A stretch of DNA of 20,025 nt, taken from assembly GCA_002369055.1 (NCBI GenBank), contig DFEL01000149.1, forward strand, positions 1,012-21,036, read 5' to 3'. The translations under genes were made by a program, and so were the position numbers. This document shows positions 1 to 6,484 of the stretch, one piece after another. How positions within the stretch are numbered: position 1 is the stretch's first letter; each line of letters begins with the position of its first letter. A model generated the notes under the pieces. That model was not told the origin of the DNA. It worked only from the letters and a program-made list of their open reading frames with translations, and did not search any database. Source of the DNA: Cyanobacteria bacterium UBA3803. GTDB taxonomy: Bacteria > Cyanobacteriota > Vampirovibrionia > Gastranaerophilales > Gastranaerophilaceae.

Positions 1-33
1 ACCGCCGTTTTTCATTGTTTGGGAGGATAAAAA

Positions 34-1338
34 ATGGAAAAATATAATATCAATTACACACTTTTAAAAGCTCAGAGAGAATTTTTGGAAATTCCGCACG
101 ATTACAGTATTGATGTTGCTGTTTATCAAGGCGGTTACGGCAGCGGAAAAACTTTTTGCGGTTCACTTTTGGGTATTTTATTATGCCTAAAATATCCGGG
201 AATTAGAGGACTTGTCGGGGCACAGACTTACACTCTTGTAAGGGATACAACGCTAAAAACATATTTTGAGCATTTGGACAATATGGGATTTGTTGAAGGT
301 AAAGATTACGAATGGTCTACCTCTTTACAATCATTGAAATTTAAAAATAAATCAGAAATATTGTTTAAACATTTTGACGAACCTAATCATTTAAAATCAT
401 TGAATTTAGGTTTTGTTGAAATAGAAGAAATGTCCGAAGTTCCTTTTGATACCTTCAAAATGCTTCTTGCCCGTATGCGTCAGAGAGTTATGCCAAATTG
501 GAAAAATTTTAAGTACCGAATTTTTGGTCATACCAATCCTGAAATGGAAAGAGGTTGGATTTACAATACTTTTACAAAAGACCCTTTGCCGAATTATCGT
601 TTAATTACAGCACCTACAACACAAAATATCTTTTTGCCGGAGGGTTTTTGTGAAGAATTAAAAAAACTTTATGACGAAGATTATTACAGAATTTGTGTGC
701 TTGCTGAAAACGGTCATTACACATCAGGTCTTGTTGTAAAAGATTTTACTGACAAAAACGTTATTGACGTTAAATATCAGCCTGAACTGGATATGCATAT
801 ATCCTGCGACTTTAACGTAGACCCTATGTGTTGGGTTTTGGCTCATAAAACAGATGATAAAGTTTTTTATTTTGATGAAATTGCAATGGAAAACACAACA
901 ACCGCAAAGGCTTGTGAAGAAGTTATGCGAAGATATCCTAAACATAAGGGACAAATAATAATCAATGGTGATGCATCAGGTGATAACCGAAGTTGCACAA
1001 GTGAGTTTACGAACTATGTAATAATAAAAAAGAAATTTTTAGAATTTGGTTATGATGTGGACATAAAAATAAAAGCGTTTAATCCGCCTATTAAAAACAG
1101 GATTATGGCATTTAATTCTAAAATTCATAACGCAAATGATAATATTTCGCTTTTTGTAAGTCCCAAATGTGAAAAGTTACTTTATAACATTTATAACTTG
1201 AAGTATATAGAGGGTTCTTCGAGAATTGATGTACCGAGTTACAGACAGATAAAACAATCAAAAGAACTAAAATACCTGATGCATCCTCTTGATGCGGCAT
1301 CATACCTTGTAGATTATTATTGGCCGATAAGTTTATAA
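34..1338 (+). CDS. Phage terminase large subunit (ATPase plus nuclease)
   Basis: This is the DNA-packaging motor protein of a tailed phage: an ATPase pumps DNA into the prohead and a C-terminal RNase H-fold nuclease cuts the concatemer. At 434 residues it has the usual length. Visible motifs are Walker A GGYGSGKT (33-40), a Walker B-like strand ending in acidic residues (GFVEIEEM, 126-133), a coupling motif FGHTNPE (164-170), and nuclease acidic positions in SCDFNVDP (D259, D263), NGDASG (D313) and MHPLDAAS (D420). It resembles the Terminase_3/PBSX group. The start is supported by GGGAGG at 21-26, seven bases upstream. No frameshift is visible, so it may still be made although neighbouring phage genes are lost. 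Bases 1-30 are open in one frame up to a TAA at 28-30, which could be the tail of an upstream gene such as the small terminase; that is too short to call. Confidence 0.93.
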   Translation: MEKYNINYTLLKAQREFLEIPHDYSIDVAVYQGGYGSGKTFCGSLLGILLCLKYPGIRGLVGAQTYTLVRDTTLKTYFEHLDNMGFVEGKDYEWSTSLQSLKFKNKSEILFKHFDEPNHLKSLNLGFVEIEEMSEVPFDTFKMLLARMRQRVMPNWKNFKYRIFGHTNPEMERGWIYNTFTKDPLPNYRLITAPTTQNIFLPEGFCEELKKLYDEDYYRICVLAENGHYTSGLVVKDFTDKNVIDVKYQPELDMHISCDFNVDPMCWVLAHKTDDKVFYFDEIAMENTTTAKACEEVMRRYPKHKGQIIINGDASGDNRSCTSEFTNYVIIKKKFLEFGYDVDIKIKAFNPPIKNRIMAFNSKIHNANDNISLFVSPKCEKLLYNIYNLKYIEGSSRIDVPSYRQIKQSKELKYLMHPLDAASYLVDYYWPISL

Positions 1339-1725
1339 GTGAATATAAATAAAAAATAGGATAACAACAATGATAGTAAATAATAGGGGCAAAATTGAAA
1401 AAATAATACCCAAATAAAATATGATATTTAGGTACCTGTTATTCAAAAGATTAATTAACGAATAGTTTTTAAAAATCTTTATAATTCTTTCAATAATAAA
1501 TAACCCTAGAACAGTTAACAAGACATATAAATATATGGAAAAAGATAAACCTTCAAATAGTCCTGAAGCTAAATCTTCACCAAATTTAGCGATAATTTCT
1601 TGTGAGTTTTTGGTAAGTTCTGGTTTGATTATAGTAAAGTAAAAAACTAAAAACAGAATGTTTAAATATCCCAGTATTGAAAGAATAAACGCAGATACAT
1701 AATTTTTTAAAACATTAAATTTCAT
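1333..1725 (-). CDS. Small multi-pass membrane protein, unrecognised
   Basis: I do not recognise the family. The 130-residue protein is very hydrophobic, with likely membrane segments near residues 10-33, 58-78 and 98-128 (the last may be two helices) and a short charged loop near 34-52. An in-frame ATG 15 bases upstream (1740) exists. I prefer 1725 because TACAAT lies exactly six bases before it and neither start has a Shine-Dalgarno site. The 3' end overlaps the terminase 3' end by six bases. It is the only sizeable gene on the minus strand in the phage segment and faces away from the DUF6973-like gene. That arrangement suits a moron-type cargo gene with its own promoter, and an immunity or exclusion role is conceivable but unsupported. 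Spurious translation of AT-rich DNA cannot be fully excluded. Confidence 0.6.
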   Translation of the reverse strand: MKFNVLKNYVSAFILSILGYLNILFLVFYFTIIKPELTKNSQEIIAKFGEDLASGLFEGLSFSIYLYVLLTVLGLFIIERIIKIFKNYSLINLLNNRYLNIIFYLGIIFSILPLLFTIIVVILFFIYIHL

Positions 1726-1731
1726 AAAAAT

Positions 1732-1737
1732 ATTGTA
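1732..1737 (-). promoter_or_regulatory. -10 box of the membrane protein gene, leaderless layout
   Basis: TACAAT on the minus strand ends six bases before the ATG at 1725. The candidate -35 at 17-bp spacing (TTTCCT) is weak. It lies in the short divergent gap that also carries the AAAGGAA ribosome site of the plus-strand gene at 1765. Confidence 0.4.
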
Positions 1738-1764
1738 CATAAAATAAAAAAGAAAGGAAATTAT

Positions 1765-2358
1765 ATGGAAGACTTAATTTATTGTGTAAAAAATATAATA
1801 GCGTTGAAAAATAGTCAAAAACTTCAAAAAGAATTTAATAACGAAGTAGATAAAAAGACAAAAGAATATCAAAAACGGTATAACTTTCAGATAGGAACAG
1901 GTAAAAATTCTACTTGGAATAATGAAGCAGATGCTTTTAAACACGCATATATGTCGGCAATATTATCAATTAGATATGGCGAATTATCAAGTGTTACTGC
2001 AGGCTTAAAACATGAAATTGAAAATTTATTAAATGGAAATAAAAAATCCGAAACAAATATGGATTTACATAATAATTATGAGGGGTATAAAATTGCAAGA
2101 GAAGTTAAAAAAGAATTAAATTATAAAAATTTAGATAAAGAGAGTAAATTAATTGATGATATTGTCGCTAAAAAAATAATAGAAAAAATGAGAAAAGGTA
2201 AATTAATTTTAAATCCAAATGACCAAAGAGCAAAAACAATTGAAAGTAAAATAAAAGACGGAATAAAGTACCTAGAGCATACAAAATCATCAAAAATTTC
2301 AAGTACAGAAAATGGTCATTGGGTGACATTAAATGGTAATCATGTAAAATTAGATTGA
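1765..2358 (+). CDS. DUF6973-like phage cargo protein with C-terminal GHWVT tail
   Basis: The 197-residue protein has a conserved-looking core: WNNEADAFKHAYMSA (51-65), then a glycine turn and NMDLHNNYEGYKIA (98-111). I associate the DAxxHAY ... MDxxNNxxG pattern with the uncharacterised DUF6973 domain; the name comes from memory of the motif, not a search. The paired polar residues (D56, H60, D100, H102, N103, N104) look like a catalytic or metal site. The extreme C-terminus, GHWVTLNGNHVKLD (184-197), resembles a short 'WVTI-x-G-x-H-v' tail seen on phage head and effector-like proteins. No signal peptide or membrane segment is visible. AAAGGAA precedes the start. Position beside a divergent membrane protein in a prophage suggests an accessory cargo gene, but toxin activity is not shown. 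Confidence 0.8.
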   Translation: MEDLIYCVKNIIALKNSQKLQKEFNNEVDKKTKEYQKRYNFQIGTGKNSTWNNEADAFKHAYMSAILSIRYGELSSVTAGLKHEIENLLNGNKKSETNMDLHNNYEGYKIAREVKKELNYKNLDKESKLIDDIVAKKIIEKMRKGKLILNPNDQRAKTIESKIKDGIKYLEHTKSSKISSTENGHWVTLNGNHVKLD

Positions 2359-2385
2359 CAAAAGTACTATGAAAGGATAAAAATT

Positions 2386-2616
2386 ATGGAACATTTATTA
2401 CAGTATTCACCGATAATTATTGTTGTTGTAATGTATTTGATTCAACAGCGGATAGTTGTTACACCCGAACAATTGGAGAAAAAACACAGAGAAATTCTTG
2501 AAGATGTAGAAAATCGTTTTGCATCTTTAAGTACCGTAAAAGACTTAAAAGAACAAGTTTCTGATATGAAAGAAAAAATTGACAGAATTTATGAATGTAT
2601 TATTGCGGTTAAATAG
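2386..2616 (+). CDS. Membrane-anchored coiled-coil miniprotein (phage accessory)
   Basis: The 76-residue protein has one N-terminal hydrophobic helix (about 7-19, rich in Ile and Val) followed by a charged helical stretch (about 28-70) with heptad-like spacing (LEKKHREILEDVENRF, VKDLKEQVSDMKEKIDRIYE). The layout resembles small phage lysis-module or tail-accessory proteins such as XhlA, but the order (membrane helix first) is reversed relative to XhlA, so I give no family. AAAGGAT lies about ten bases before the ATG. It follows the DUF6973-like gene by 27 bases in the same direction and is probably cotranscribed. Confidence 0.7.
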   Translation: MEHLLQYSPIIIVVVMYLIQQRIVVTPEQLEKKHREILEDVENRFASLSTVKDLKEQVSDMKEKIDRIYECIIAVK

Positions 2617-2670
2617 TGAATGGTGAATGGTGAGTAGTGAATTGTCATTGCGAGTAAAACGAGGCAATCT
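2617..2670 (+). repeat. Period-7 TGAATGG repeat joined to a REP-like element
   Basis: Directly after the stop codon are four seven-base units: TGAATGG (2617), TGAATGG (2624), TGAGTAG (2631) and TGAATTG (2638). TCATTGCGAG and then CGAGGCAATCT follow (2645-2670), with ATTGC and GCAAT as inverted arms. The second part resembles the widely scattered 'GTCATTGCGAG...GCAATC' palindromic repeats known from several bacterial genomes. A related period-7 stretch occurs at 6756-6775. Confidence 0.6.
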
Positions 2671-2677
2671 ATTATGA

Positions 2678-2833
2678 TTATTTTATGTAGTTGCTTAATT
2701 TACGTTTAATAAATAAAAGTTCTTCTTTTGTAAGATATTTTGCTATGCGTGAAAATTCGTACATGACATCTTCTTGTTTGTACATGCCGCATTCAACTTT
2801 TTTAATCCACTCATTTACTTCTTTTGTAATCAT
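2678..2833 (-). CDS. 51-residue antisense small ORF, unrecognised
   Basis: This small frame encodes a charged, mostly helical 51-residue protein (begins MITKEVNEWIKKVECGMY, ends KLSNYIK) with an even spread of Lys, Glu and aromatic residues and one Cys; it looks protein-like. I do not recognise it. No Shine-Dalgarno site is seen, but a consensus TATAAT lies exactly six bases before the ATG with TTTTCA 16 bp further upstream, matching the leaderless layout of other genes here. It sits antisense between two plus-strand phage-segment genes. Confidence 0.5.
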   Translation of the reverse strand: MITKEVNEWIKKVECGMYKQEDVMYEFSRIAKYLTKEELLFIKRKLSNYIK

Positions 2834-2839
2834 ACTCTT

Positions 2840-2867
2840 ATTATACACAATATTTTGACTTTGAAAA
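2840..2867 (-). promoter_or_regulatory. Promoter of the 51-residue ORF
   Basis: On the minus strand, TTTTCA (rc of 2862-2867), a 16-bp spacer, TATAAT (rc of 2840-2845), six bases, then ATG. The perfect -10 hexamer is the strongest part. Confidence 0.45.
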
Positions 2868-2909
2868 AAATATTCTTATAAAAATAAATATAAACGAGAG
2901 AAGTGAAAT

Positions 2910-3545
2910 ATGATAAAAAAACTAAAAGAAATTTTTAAACTGAATAGTAAAAAAAATGAACCAAACATTTATGCACAAATAGATGAAATGTTTGACACGC
3001 TTGGTGTTGACGAAATAAGTGTTATTGTAGGAGAAGATTTAGTTTTATTTGCGGAAGAAATTTGCGGAAAAATAAGTGAGCTTCGCAAAAAAATTAAAGA
3101 CCAAACAGGTCTTATAATTCCGGCAGTGAGAGTTATTGATGATGCCTCATATCAAGAAAACGAATATCAATTAAAACTTCGTGGCAAATCCGTGTATACA
3201 GGTTATACTGTTCCAAAGACTGATTATGCTTCAAACGAAATAACTCGTAATTTGGAACAAGTATGTATGGATAATTTAGATATTGTTTTAACCAATGAAA
3301 TGGTTGAAAAATATATTGAGTTTGTACAACGCAATAACGGTTGGCTTGTATGGTATTTGGCAAGACTTATTCCAACAACAGGTATAAAAGTAATTCTTGC
3401 TGATTTAATCAAAAACGGTAAATCAATAAAAGATATAAACCTAATTTTTGAAAAAATTTGTGAGCAAGCAACAAAAGCAAGAGATATCTATACAATTCCG
3501 GATGTACACAAAATAGCCGAAACTTTAAATGTAGAATTGAAATAA
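2910..3545 (+). CDS. FlhA/FHIPEP cytoplasmic-domain-only protein
   Basis: The 211-residue protein matches the cytoplasmic part of FlhA, the type III export gate that docks chaperone-substrate complexes. Its region about 33-100 follows the FlhA order: a strand with GEDLVLF, the helix ISELRKKIKDQTGLIIP, then VRVIDDASYQENEYQLKLRGKSVYTG, parallel to the FlhA pattern 'iR.lRr..a...G...P.vrirDn..l.p.eY.i.lrGv.va.G'. Residues about 125-185 match the next helical subdomain (LTNEMVEKYIEFVQ ... IKVILADLIKNGKSIKDINLIFEKICE, the counterpart of 'lg.iq.vLqnLl.egvsIrdl.tIlEal'). The membrane domain (eight helices in FlhA) is absent, the N-terminus is only a short basic segment, and the chain stops before the last FlhA subdomain. 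GAGAGAAG precedes the ATG by six bases. It sits among phage remnants. The family call is firm; the function of a soluble, trimmed FlhA is unknown. Confidence 0.82.
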   Translation: MIKKLKEIFKLNSKKNEPNIYAQIDEMFDTLGVDEISVIVGEDLVLFAEEICGKISELRKKIKDQTGLIIPAVRVIDDASYQENEYQLKLRGKSVYTGYTVPKTDYASNEITRNLEQVCMDNLDIVLTNEMVEKYIEFVQRNNGWLVWYLARLIPTTGIKVILADLIKNGKSIKDINLIFEKICEQATKARDIYTIPDVHKIAETLNVELK

Positions 3546-3570
3546 AATAGTAAATTGTTAAATAGAAACT

Positions 3571-3816
3571 GTTAACACTAATAAAACAAATAATCTCGGT
3601 AAATTAGCAGAAAATAAACTTAAAGAATTAAACCGAATAAAAGAAGAAAGAAGTCTTGAGTTACTTGGTGATTATCGAATATCAAAAGGTAAGTTAATTG
3701 ATTTTACTGATTCTGATTATGGCTTGAGTGGAGTTTATCTTGTAACAAGTGCAAGCCATACAATAGATAATCAAAAGGAACTTGTAAAGGTATCAATACA
3801 AAAATTAAACAAATAA
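3571..3816 (+). pseudogene. C-terminal remnant of a phage tail hub protein (XkdQ/gpD-like)
   Basis: The frame from about 3562 to the TAA at 3814-3816 is open and protein-like but has no ATG, GTG or TTG at its head; a stop lies in frame at 3559-3561. The translated end reads NLGKLAENKLKELNRI ... ELLGDYRISKGKLIDFTD ... LSGVYLVTSASHTID ... ELVKVSIQKLNK. The pattern 'G.yri..G..I.itd...gl.G.ylI.s.sHti...' is typical of the C-terminus of XkdQ-type and late-control-D hub proteins of contractile or siphophage tails. The N-terminal part, several hundred residues in intact homologues, is gone, so this is a deletion remnant. Confidence 0.72.
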
Positions 3817-4104
3817 TTACTTGGTTATAATTGTATCTTGCCAACGTTTTTTATTTAATGCGTAGGGGATAACGACTTCTTTTTCATAGGCGTCCATAGG
3901 TGCAGTGTCTAAGTAGTGATTATCATCAACTTTAACAGTGTACTTTTTATGATAATCATCCTCTAATTTGTTTCTTAAATTAACATTATAAGTAACATCA
4001 TAAATTATCGGTGTGTTGTCGTTCTTGTCGTAATCAGGCATAGCCAAAACACTTGATGATGACATAAAAAATAATATTAAAAATAAAAAATACCAATTCT
4101 TCAT
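3817..4104 (-). CDS. Small exported protein, unrecognised
   Basis: The 95-residue product begins MKNWYFLFLILFFMSSSSVLA, a clear Sec signal peptide with likely cleavage after VLA, so it should be periplasmic or secreted; there is no lipobox Cys. The mature part of about 75 residues is hydrophilic, without Cys and rich in Asp, Lys and Tyr. No family is recognised. An upstream in-frame ATG at 4122 would add MINNKC, but 4104 puts the basic n-region at the start and has AATAAT six bases upstream. Its stop abuts the stop of the hub remnant with no gap, so the prophage edge probably lies at this junction. Confidence 0.72.
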   Translation of the reverse strand: MKNWYFLFLILFFMSSSSVLAMPDYDKNDNTPIIYDVTYNVNLRNKLEDDYHKKYTVKVDDNHYLDTAPMDAYEKEVVIPYALNKKRWQDTIITK

Positions 4105-4110
4105 ACACTT

Positions 4111-4116
4111 ATTATT
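4111..4116 (-). promoter_or_regulatory. Candidate -10 box for the exported protein
   Basis: AATAAT (minus strand) lies six bases before the ATG at 4104, with TTGTTT 18 bp further upstream. It is a weaker match than the other leaderless-type promoters. Confidence 0.3.
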
Positions 4117-4218
4117 TATCATTTTTCAGAAAAAAACAATACTATGAAAAAATTTTGTAAAAGTTTGTTTTGATATATGTTATGAAAGTAAAAGCCATAA
4201 GCTTATTCGGGTATACTT

Positions 4219-4257
4219 AAAACGGTCATTGTCTTTTGACAATGACCGTTTTTTTGT
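4219..4257. terminator. Perfect 15-bp hairpin terminator, strong on the plus strand
   Basis: AAAACGGTCATTGTC and GACAATGACCGTTTT pair perfectly around a TTTT loop (4219-4252) and continue into a T-run with TTTTTGTTTT on the plus strand. On the minus strand the stem is followed by TTTTAAG, so it can also end the Gln/Ala-rich gene that stops at 4278. No convincing plus-strand gene lies just upstream. Confidence 0.85.
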
Positions 4258-4277
4258 TTTTTCACTACTGCTACAAA

Positions 4278-4760
4278 CTAGTATCTTGCAGGAACTGCTG
4301 CGGATACTACCTTTTTCATACTTCCGTTCACTATAACAGTTTGTTTTGGAGCAGCTTGTTTTTGAATGTTTCTCATATACATATTAGGAGAAGCATTTAC
4401 CTGTTGTGCTGCTTTATATACCGGTTTTTGTTGTACAACTTTTTGTTGTGCTGCTTGTTGTCTTAGTGCTGCTTGTCTTTCCATTTGTTGAACCTGTTGT
4501 TGCATAAGTGCATATTTACGTCTTTGTTCTTCCAAATAAGCTTGTTTTGCTGCATACTCTTTTTGTTGTGCTGCAAATTTTTGTGCTAAAGTTTGTTTTT
4601 GCGGCTTTGGTTGTGCTTGTTGGGCAGGTCTTTGTGTAGGTTGTTGGTATTGTGGTTGAGCGGTATAAGCAAAATTTACATCATCAATTTTGCGTTTTAA
4701 ATCGCATAATCCAACACATACAGAATTGTCATTAAAAAAATCTTTCAAAAATTGTTCCAT
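4278..4760 (-). CDS. Gln/Ala-rich low-complexity protein
   Basis: The 160-residue protein has an ordered-looking N-terminus (MEQFLKDFFNDNSVCVGLCD, with Cys15 and Cys19) to about residue 32. A long segment of Gln, Ala, Lys and Pro follows, with repeated AQQK, QQA and QMERQAAL-type units that would form extended helix or coiled coil (about 60-110). The tail is basic and ends VSAAVPARY. No signal peptide is visible. AGAGGAAT is a good ribosome site before the start. I recognise no family; the two-Cys N-terminus may be the conserved part and the Q-rich part a flexible spacer. The strong compositional bias could be confused with repeat expansion, but the frame is intact and has its own ribosome site and terminator. 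Confidence 0.75.
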   Translation of the reverse strand: MEQFLKDFFNDNSVCVGLCDLKRKIDDVNFAYTAQPQYQQPTQRPAQQAQPKPQKQTLAQKFAAQQKEYAAKQAYLEEQRRKYALMQQQVQQMERQAALRQQAAQQKVVQQKPVYKAAQQVNASPNMYMRNIQKQAAPKQTVIVNGSMKKVVSAAVPARY

Positions 4761-4851
4761 AATCTTATTCCTCTTTTCTCTTATTTGTTATATAATGTAT
4801 TTAATAATTAATTTTTAAAAGTCAACATTTTTTGAAAAGGAGTATAAAATT

Positions 4852-5055
4852 ATGTCAAAAATCACAAAAGAAATGGGTATTATGGACATTGTTCAAAATT
4901 ATCCCGAAACAGTAGAAGTTTTCCAAAAGTTTGGTATGGGTTGTATTGGTTGTGCGGCTGCACATTTTGAAAACCTTGAAGCAGGTGCAAAAGTTCACGG
5001 TATTGATATTGATGCAATGGTTGACGCTATGAATGAACTTGTTGGAGAAGAATAA
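4852..5055 (+). CDS. DUF1858 (hybrid-cluster-protein-associated disulfide domain) protein
   Basis: The 67-residue protein is a single DUF1858 domain. Signature features are an N-terminal ITKEMGIMDIVQNYPETVEVFQKFGMGC stretch and the Cys31-Ile-Gly-Cys34 pair, followed by AAAHFENLEAGAKVHGID. The family is thought to be a small redox or metal-associated domain, often found with hybrid-cluster (prismane) proteins or in ScdA/RIC-like iron-sulfur repair proteins; a precise role is not known. AAAAGGAG (4835-4842) precedes the ATG. It is followed after two bases by the NfeD gene, so it is the first gene of an operon with NfeD and SPFH. The link between this redox domain and the membrane pair is not explained by known biology. 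Confidence 0.9.
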   Translation: MSKITKEMGIMDIVQNYPETVEVFQKFGMGCIGCAAAHFENLEAGAKVHGIDIDAMVDAMNELVGEE

Positions 5056-5057
5056 GC

Positions 5058-5495
5058 ATGACTGTTTGGCAATTCTGTTTATGTGCAGGTTTAGCATTTT
5101 TAATTGCTGAAATATTTATTCCTACAACATTCTTTTTAAGCATGTCTGTTGGTGCATTCGTAACCGCAATAGTTGCAGTATGGTTTGTATCTAAAACCGT
5201 TTTAATACCTGTTTTTGCTGTTGTTTCGTTGCTGTCTTTATTAGTATTGAAACCTTTTCTTGCAAAATACAGAAATTTTAATGCTGAAAAAGAAACAGGT
5301 GTTGAAGGTAAATATATAGGTAAAAAAGTAAAAGTAACAAGTAAAATTGACAACAATTCAGGTTCTATCTCAGTTTACGGTGAACGTTGGGAAGCACGTT
5401 CCGCAAATAGTGATGAGGAGTTTGCAGAAGGTGAAGAAGTTGAAATTGTTAAAAATGAAAGTCTTGTTATGTACGTAAAAAAGGTAAGTAAATAA
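5058..5495 (+). CDS. Short NfeD-family membrane protein
   Basis: The 145-residue protein has two or three membrane segments (about 5-25, 29-45 and 48-65) and a soluble OB-fold domain (about 84-143). The OB domain carries the NfeD signature around G84-x-GKKVKVTS and SISVYGERWEARS (103-115). This is the short NfeD form without the ClpP-like protease domain. NfeD proteins are cotranscribed with, and partner, SPFH/stomatin proteins in the inner membrane; that pairing is present here, with the SPFH gene ten bases downstream. The ribosome site GGAGAAG lies inside the end of the DUF1858 gene. Confidence 0.92.
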   Translation: MTVWQFCLCAGLAFLIAEIFIPTTFFLSMSVGAFVTAIVAVWFVSKTVLIPVFAVVSLLSLLVLKPFLAKYRNFNAEKETGVEGKYIGKKVKVTSKIDNNSGSISVYGERWEARSANSDEEFAEGEEVEIVKNESLVMYVKKVSK

Positions 5496-5505
5496 GGAGT
5501 TTATT

Positions 5506-6474
5506 ATGTGGGCAAGTATTTTACTCGTTCTTGTTATCCTTTATATTGTTAAAGGTGTAATTATTGTTCAACAAATGGAAGAAGTTATTATTGAACGTTT
5601 AGGCAGTTATAAAACCACTTTAAAACCGGGCTTAAATTTTATTATCCCGATTATTGATACGCCAAGAGGTATTAATTGGAAAGTTTCACAAAAAGGGATA
5701 GATGGTCAAACATATTCTTATACAAAAGTTATGACAAAAATTGATAAACGTGAAACAGTTTATGATTTTCCAAGACAAAATGTAATTACAAAAGATAACG
5801 TTACAATCAGCATTAACGCATTATTGTATTTCCAAATTGTTGATTCAAAATCAGCAGTTTATGAAATTACAAATTTAATTGATGCTATTGAAAAATTAAC
5901 TCAAACTAATTTGAGAAACTTAGTTGGTCAATTAGATTTAGATGAAACTCTTATTTCCCGTGATAAAATTAATCACGAATTAAGACAAATTCTTGACGAA
6001 GCAACAAATAAATGGGGCGTAAAGGTTAATCGTGTAGAACTTCAAGACATTAATCCACCTGCAGATATTCAGGCAGCAATGGAAAAACAAATGAAAGCAG
6101 AACGTGAAAAACGTGCAATAATTTTGGAATCTGAAGGTCAAAAACAATCTGCAATCTTAAAAGCACAAGGTGAAAAAGAAGCAGCAATTAATAAAGCAGA
6201 AGGTGAAAAACAAGCATCTATCTTAAGAGCTGACGGTATTGCAAAAGCAAGAGTTTTAGAAGCAGAAGGTGAAAAACAAGCAATTGAATTAATTATTAAT
6301 GCGATAGGTGAAAAAGGTAAGCCTGATCAATATTTAATTGCAATGAAATATCTTGAAACATTAAAAGGTATTTCTGCAGGTCAAAACAACAAAGTTGTTT
6401 ATATGCCTTATGAAGCAACAGGTATATTAAGTTCTGTTGACGGTATTAAACAAATGTTTGATGCTACAAAATAA
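5506..6474 (+). CDS. SPFH/stomatin-prohibitin (QmcA-like) membrane scaffold protein
   Basis: The 322-residue protein has an N-terminal membrane helix (3-22), then the SPFH domain (about 24-190: QQMEEVIIERLGSYKTTLKPG, TKDNVTISINALLYFQI, LVGQLDLDETLISRDKIN) and a long Ala/Glu/Lys coiled coil (about 195-265) built from repeats of the form EGEKQxxI-x-x-A. The C-terminal part is short. These proteins form large ring scaffolds (flotillin-like) in the inner membrane and control proteases and membrane order. It has the expected NfeD partner upstream. AAGGAG gives the start. Asn-Pro-Pro (NPP) after the SPFH core, common in stomatins, is present (DINPPADIQAAM). Confidence 0.95.
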   Translation: MWASILLVLVILYIVKGVIIVQQMEEVIIERLGSYKTTLKPGLNFIIPIIDTPRGINWKVSQKGIDGQTYSYTKVMTKIDKRETVYDFPRQNVITKDNVTISINALLYFQIVDSKSAVYEITNLIDAIEKLTQTNLRNLVGQLDLDETLISRDKINHELRQILDEATNKWGVKVNRVELQDINPPADIQAAMEKQMKAEREKRAIILESEGQKQSAILKAQGEKEAAINKAEGEKQASILRADGIAKARVLEAEGEKQAIELIINAIGEKGKPDQYLIAMKYLETLKGISAGQNNKVVYMPYEATGILSSVDGIKQMFDATK

Positions 6475-6484
6475 TTTTTTTATG

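Noticed and set aside
724..954. Minus-strand frame inside the terminase gene
   Set aside because: It is a shadow frame; composition is Cys/Phe/His-rich and there is no ribosome site.
4236..4466. Plus-strand frame opposite the Gln/Ala-rich gene
   Set aside because: Its Cys/Leu/Phe-rich translation is the antisense image of Gln/Ala codons; it begins inside the terminator hairpin.
4855..5356. Minus-strand frames opposite the DUF1858 and NfeD genes
   Set aside because: Both are shadows of well-supported plus-strand genes with strong ribosome sites.
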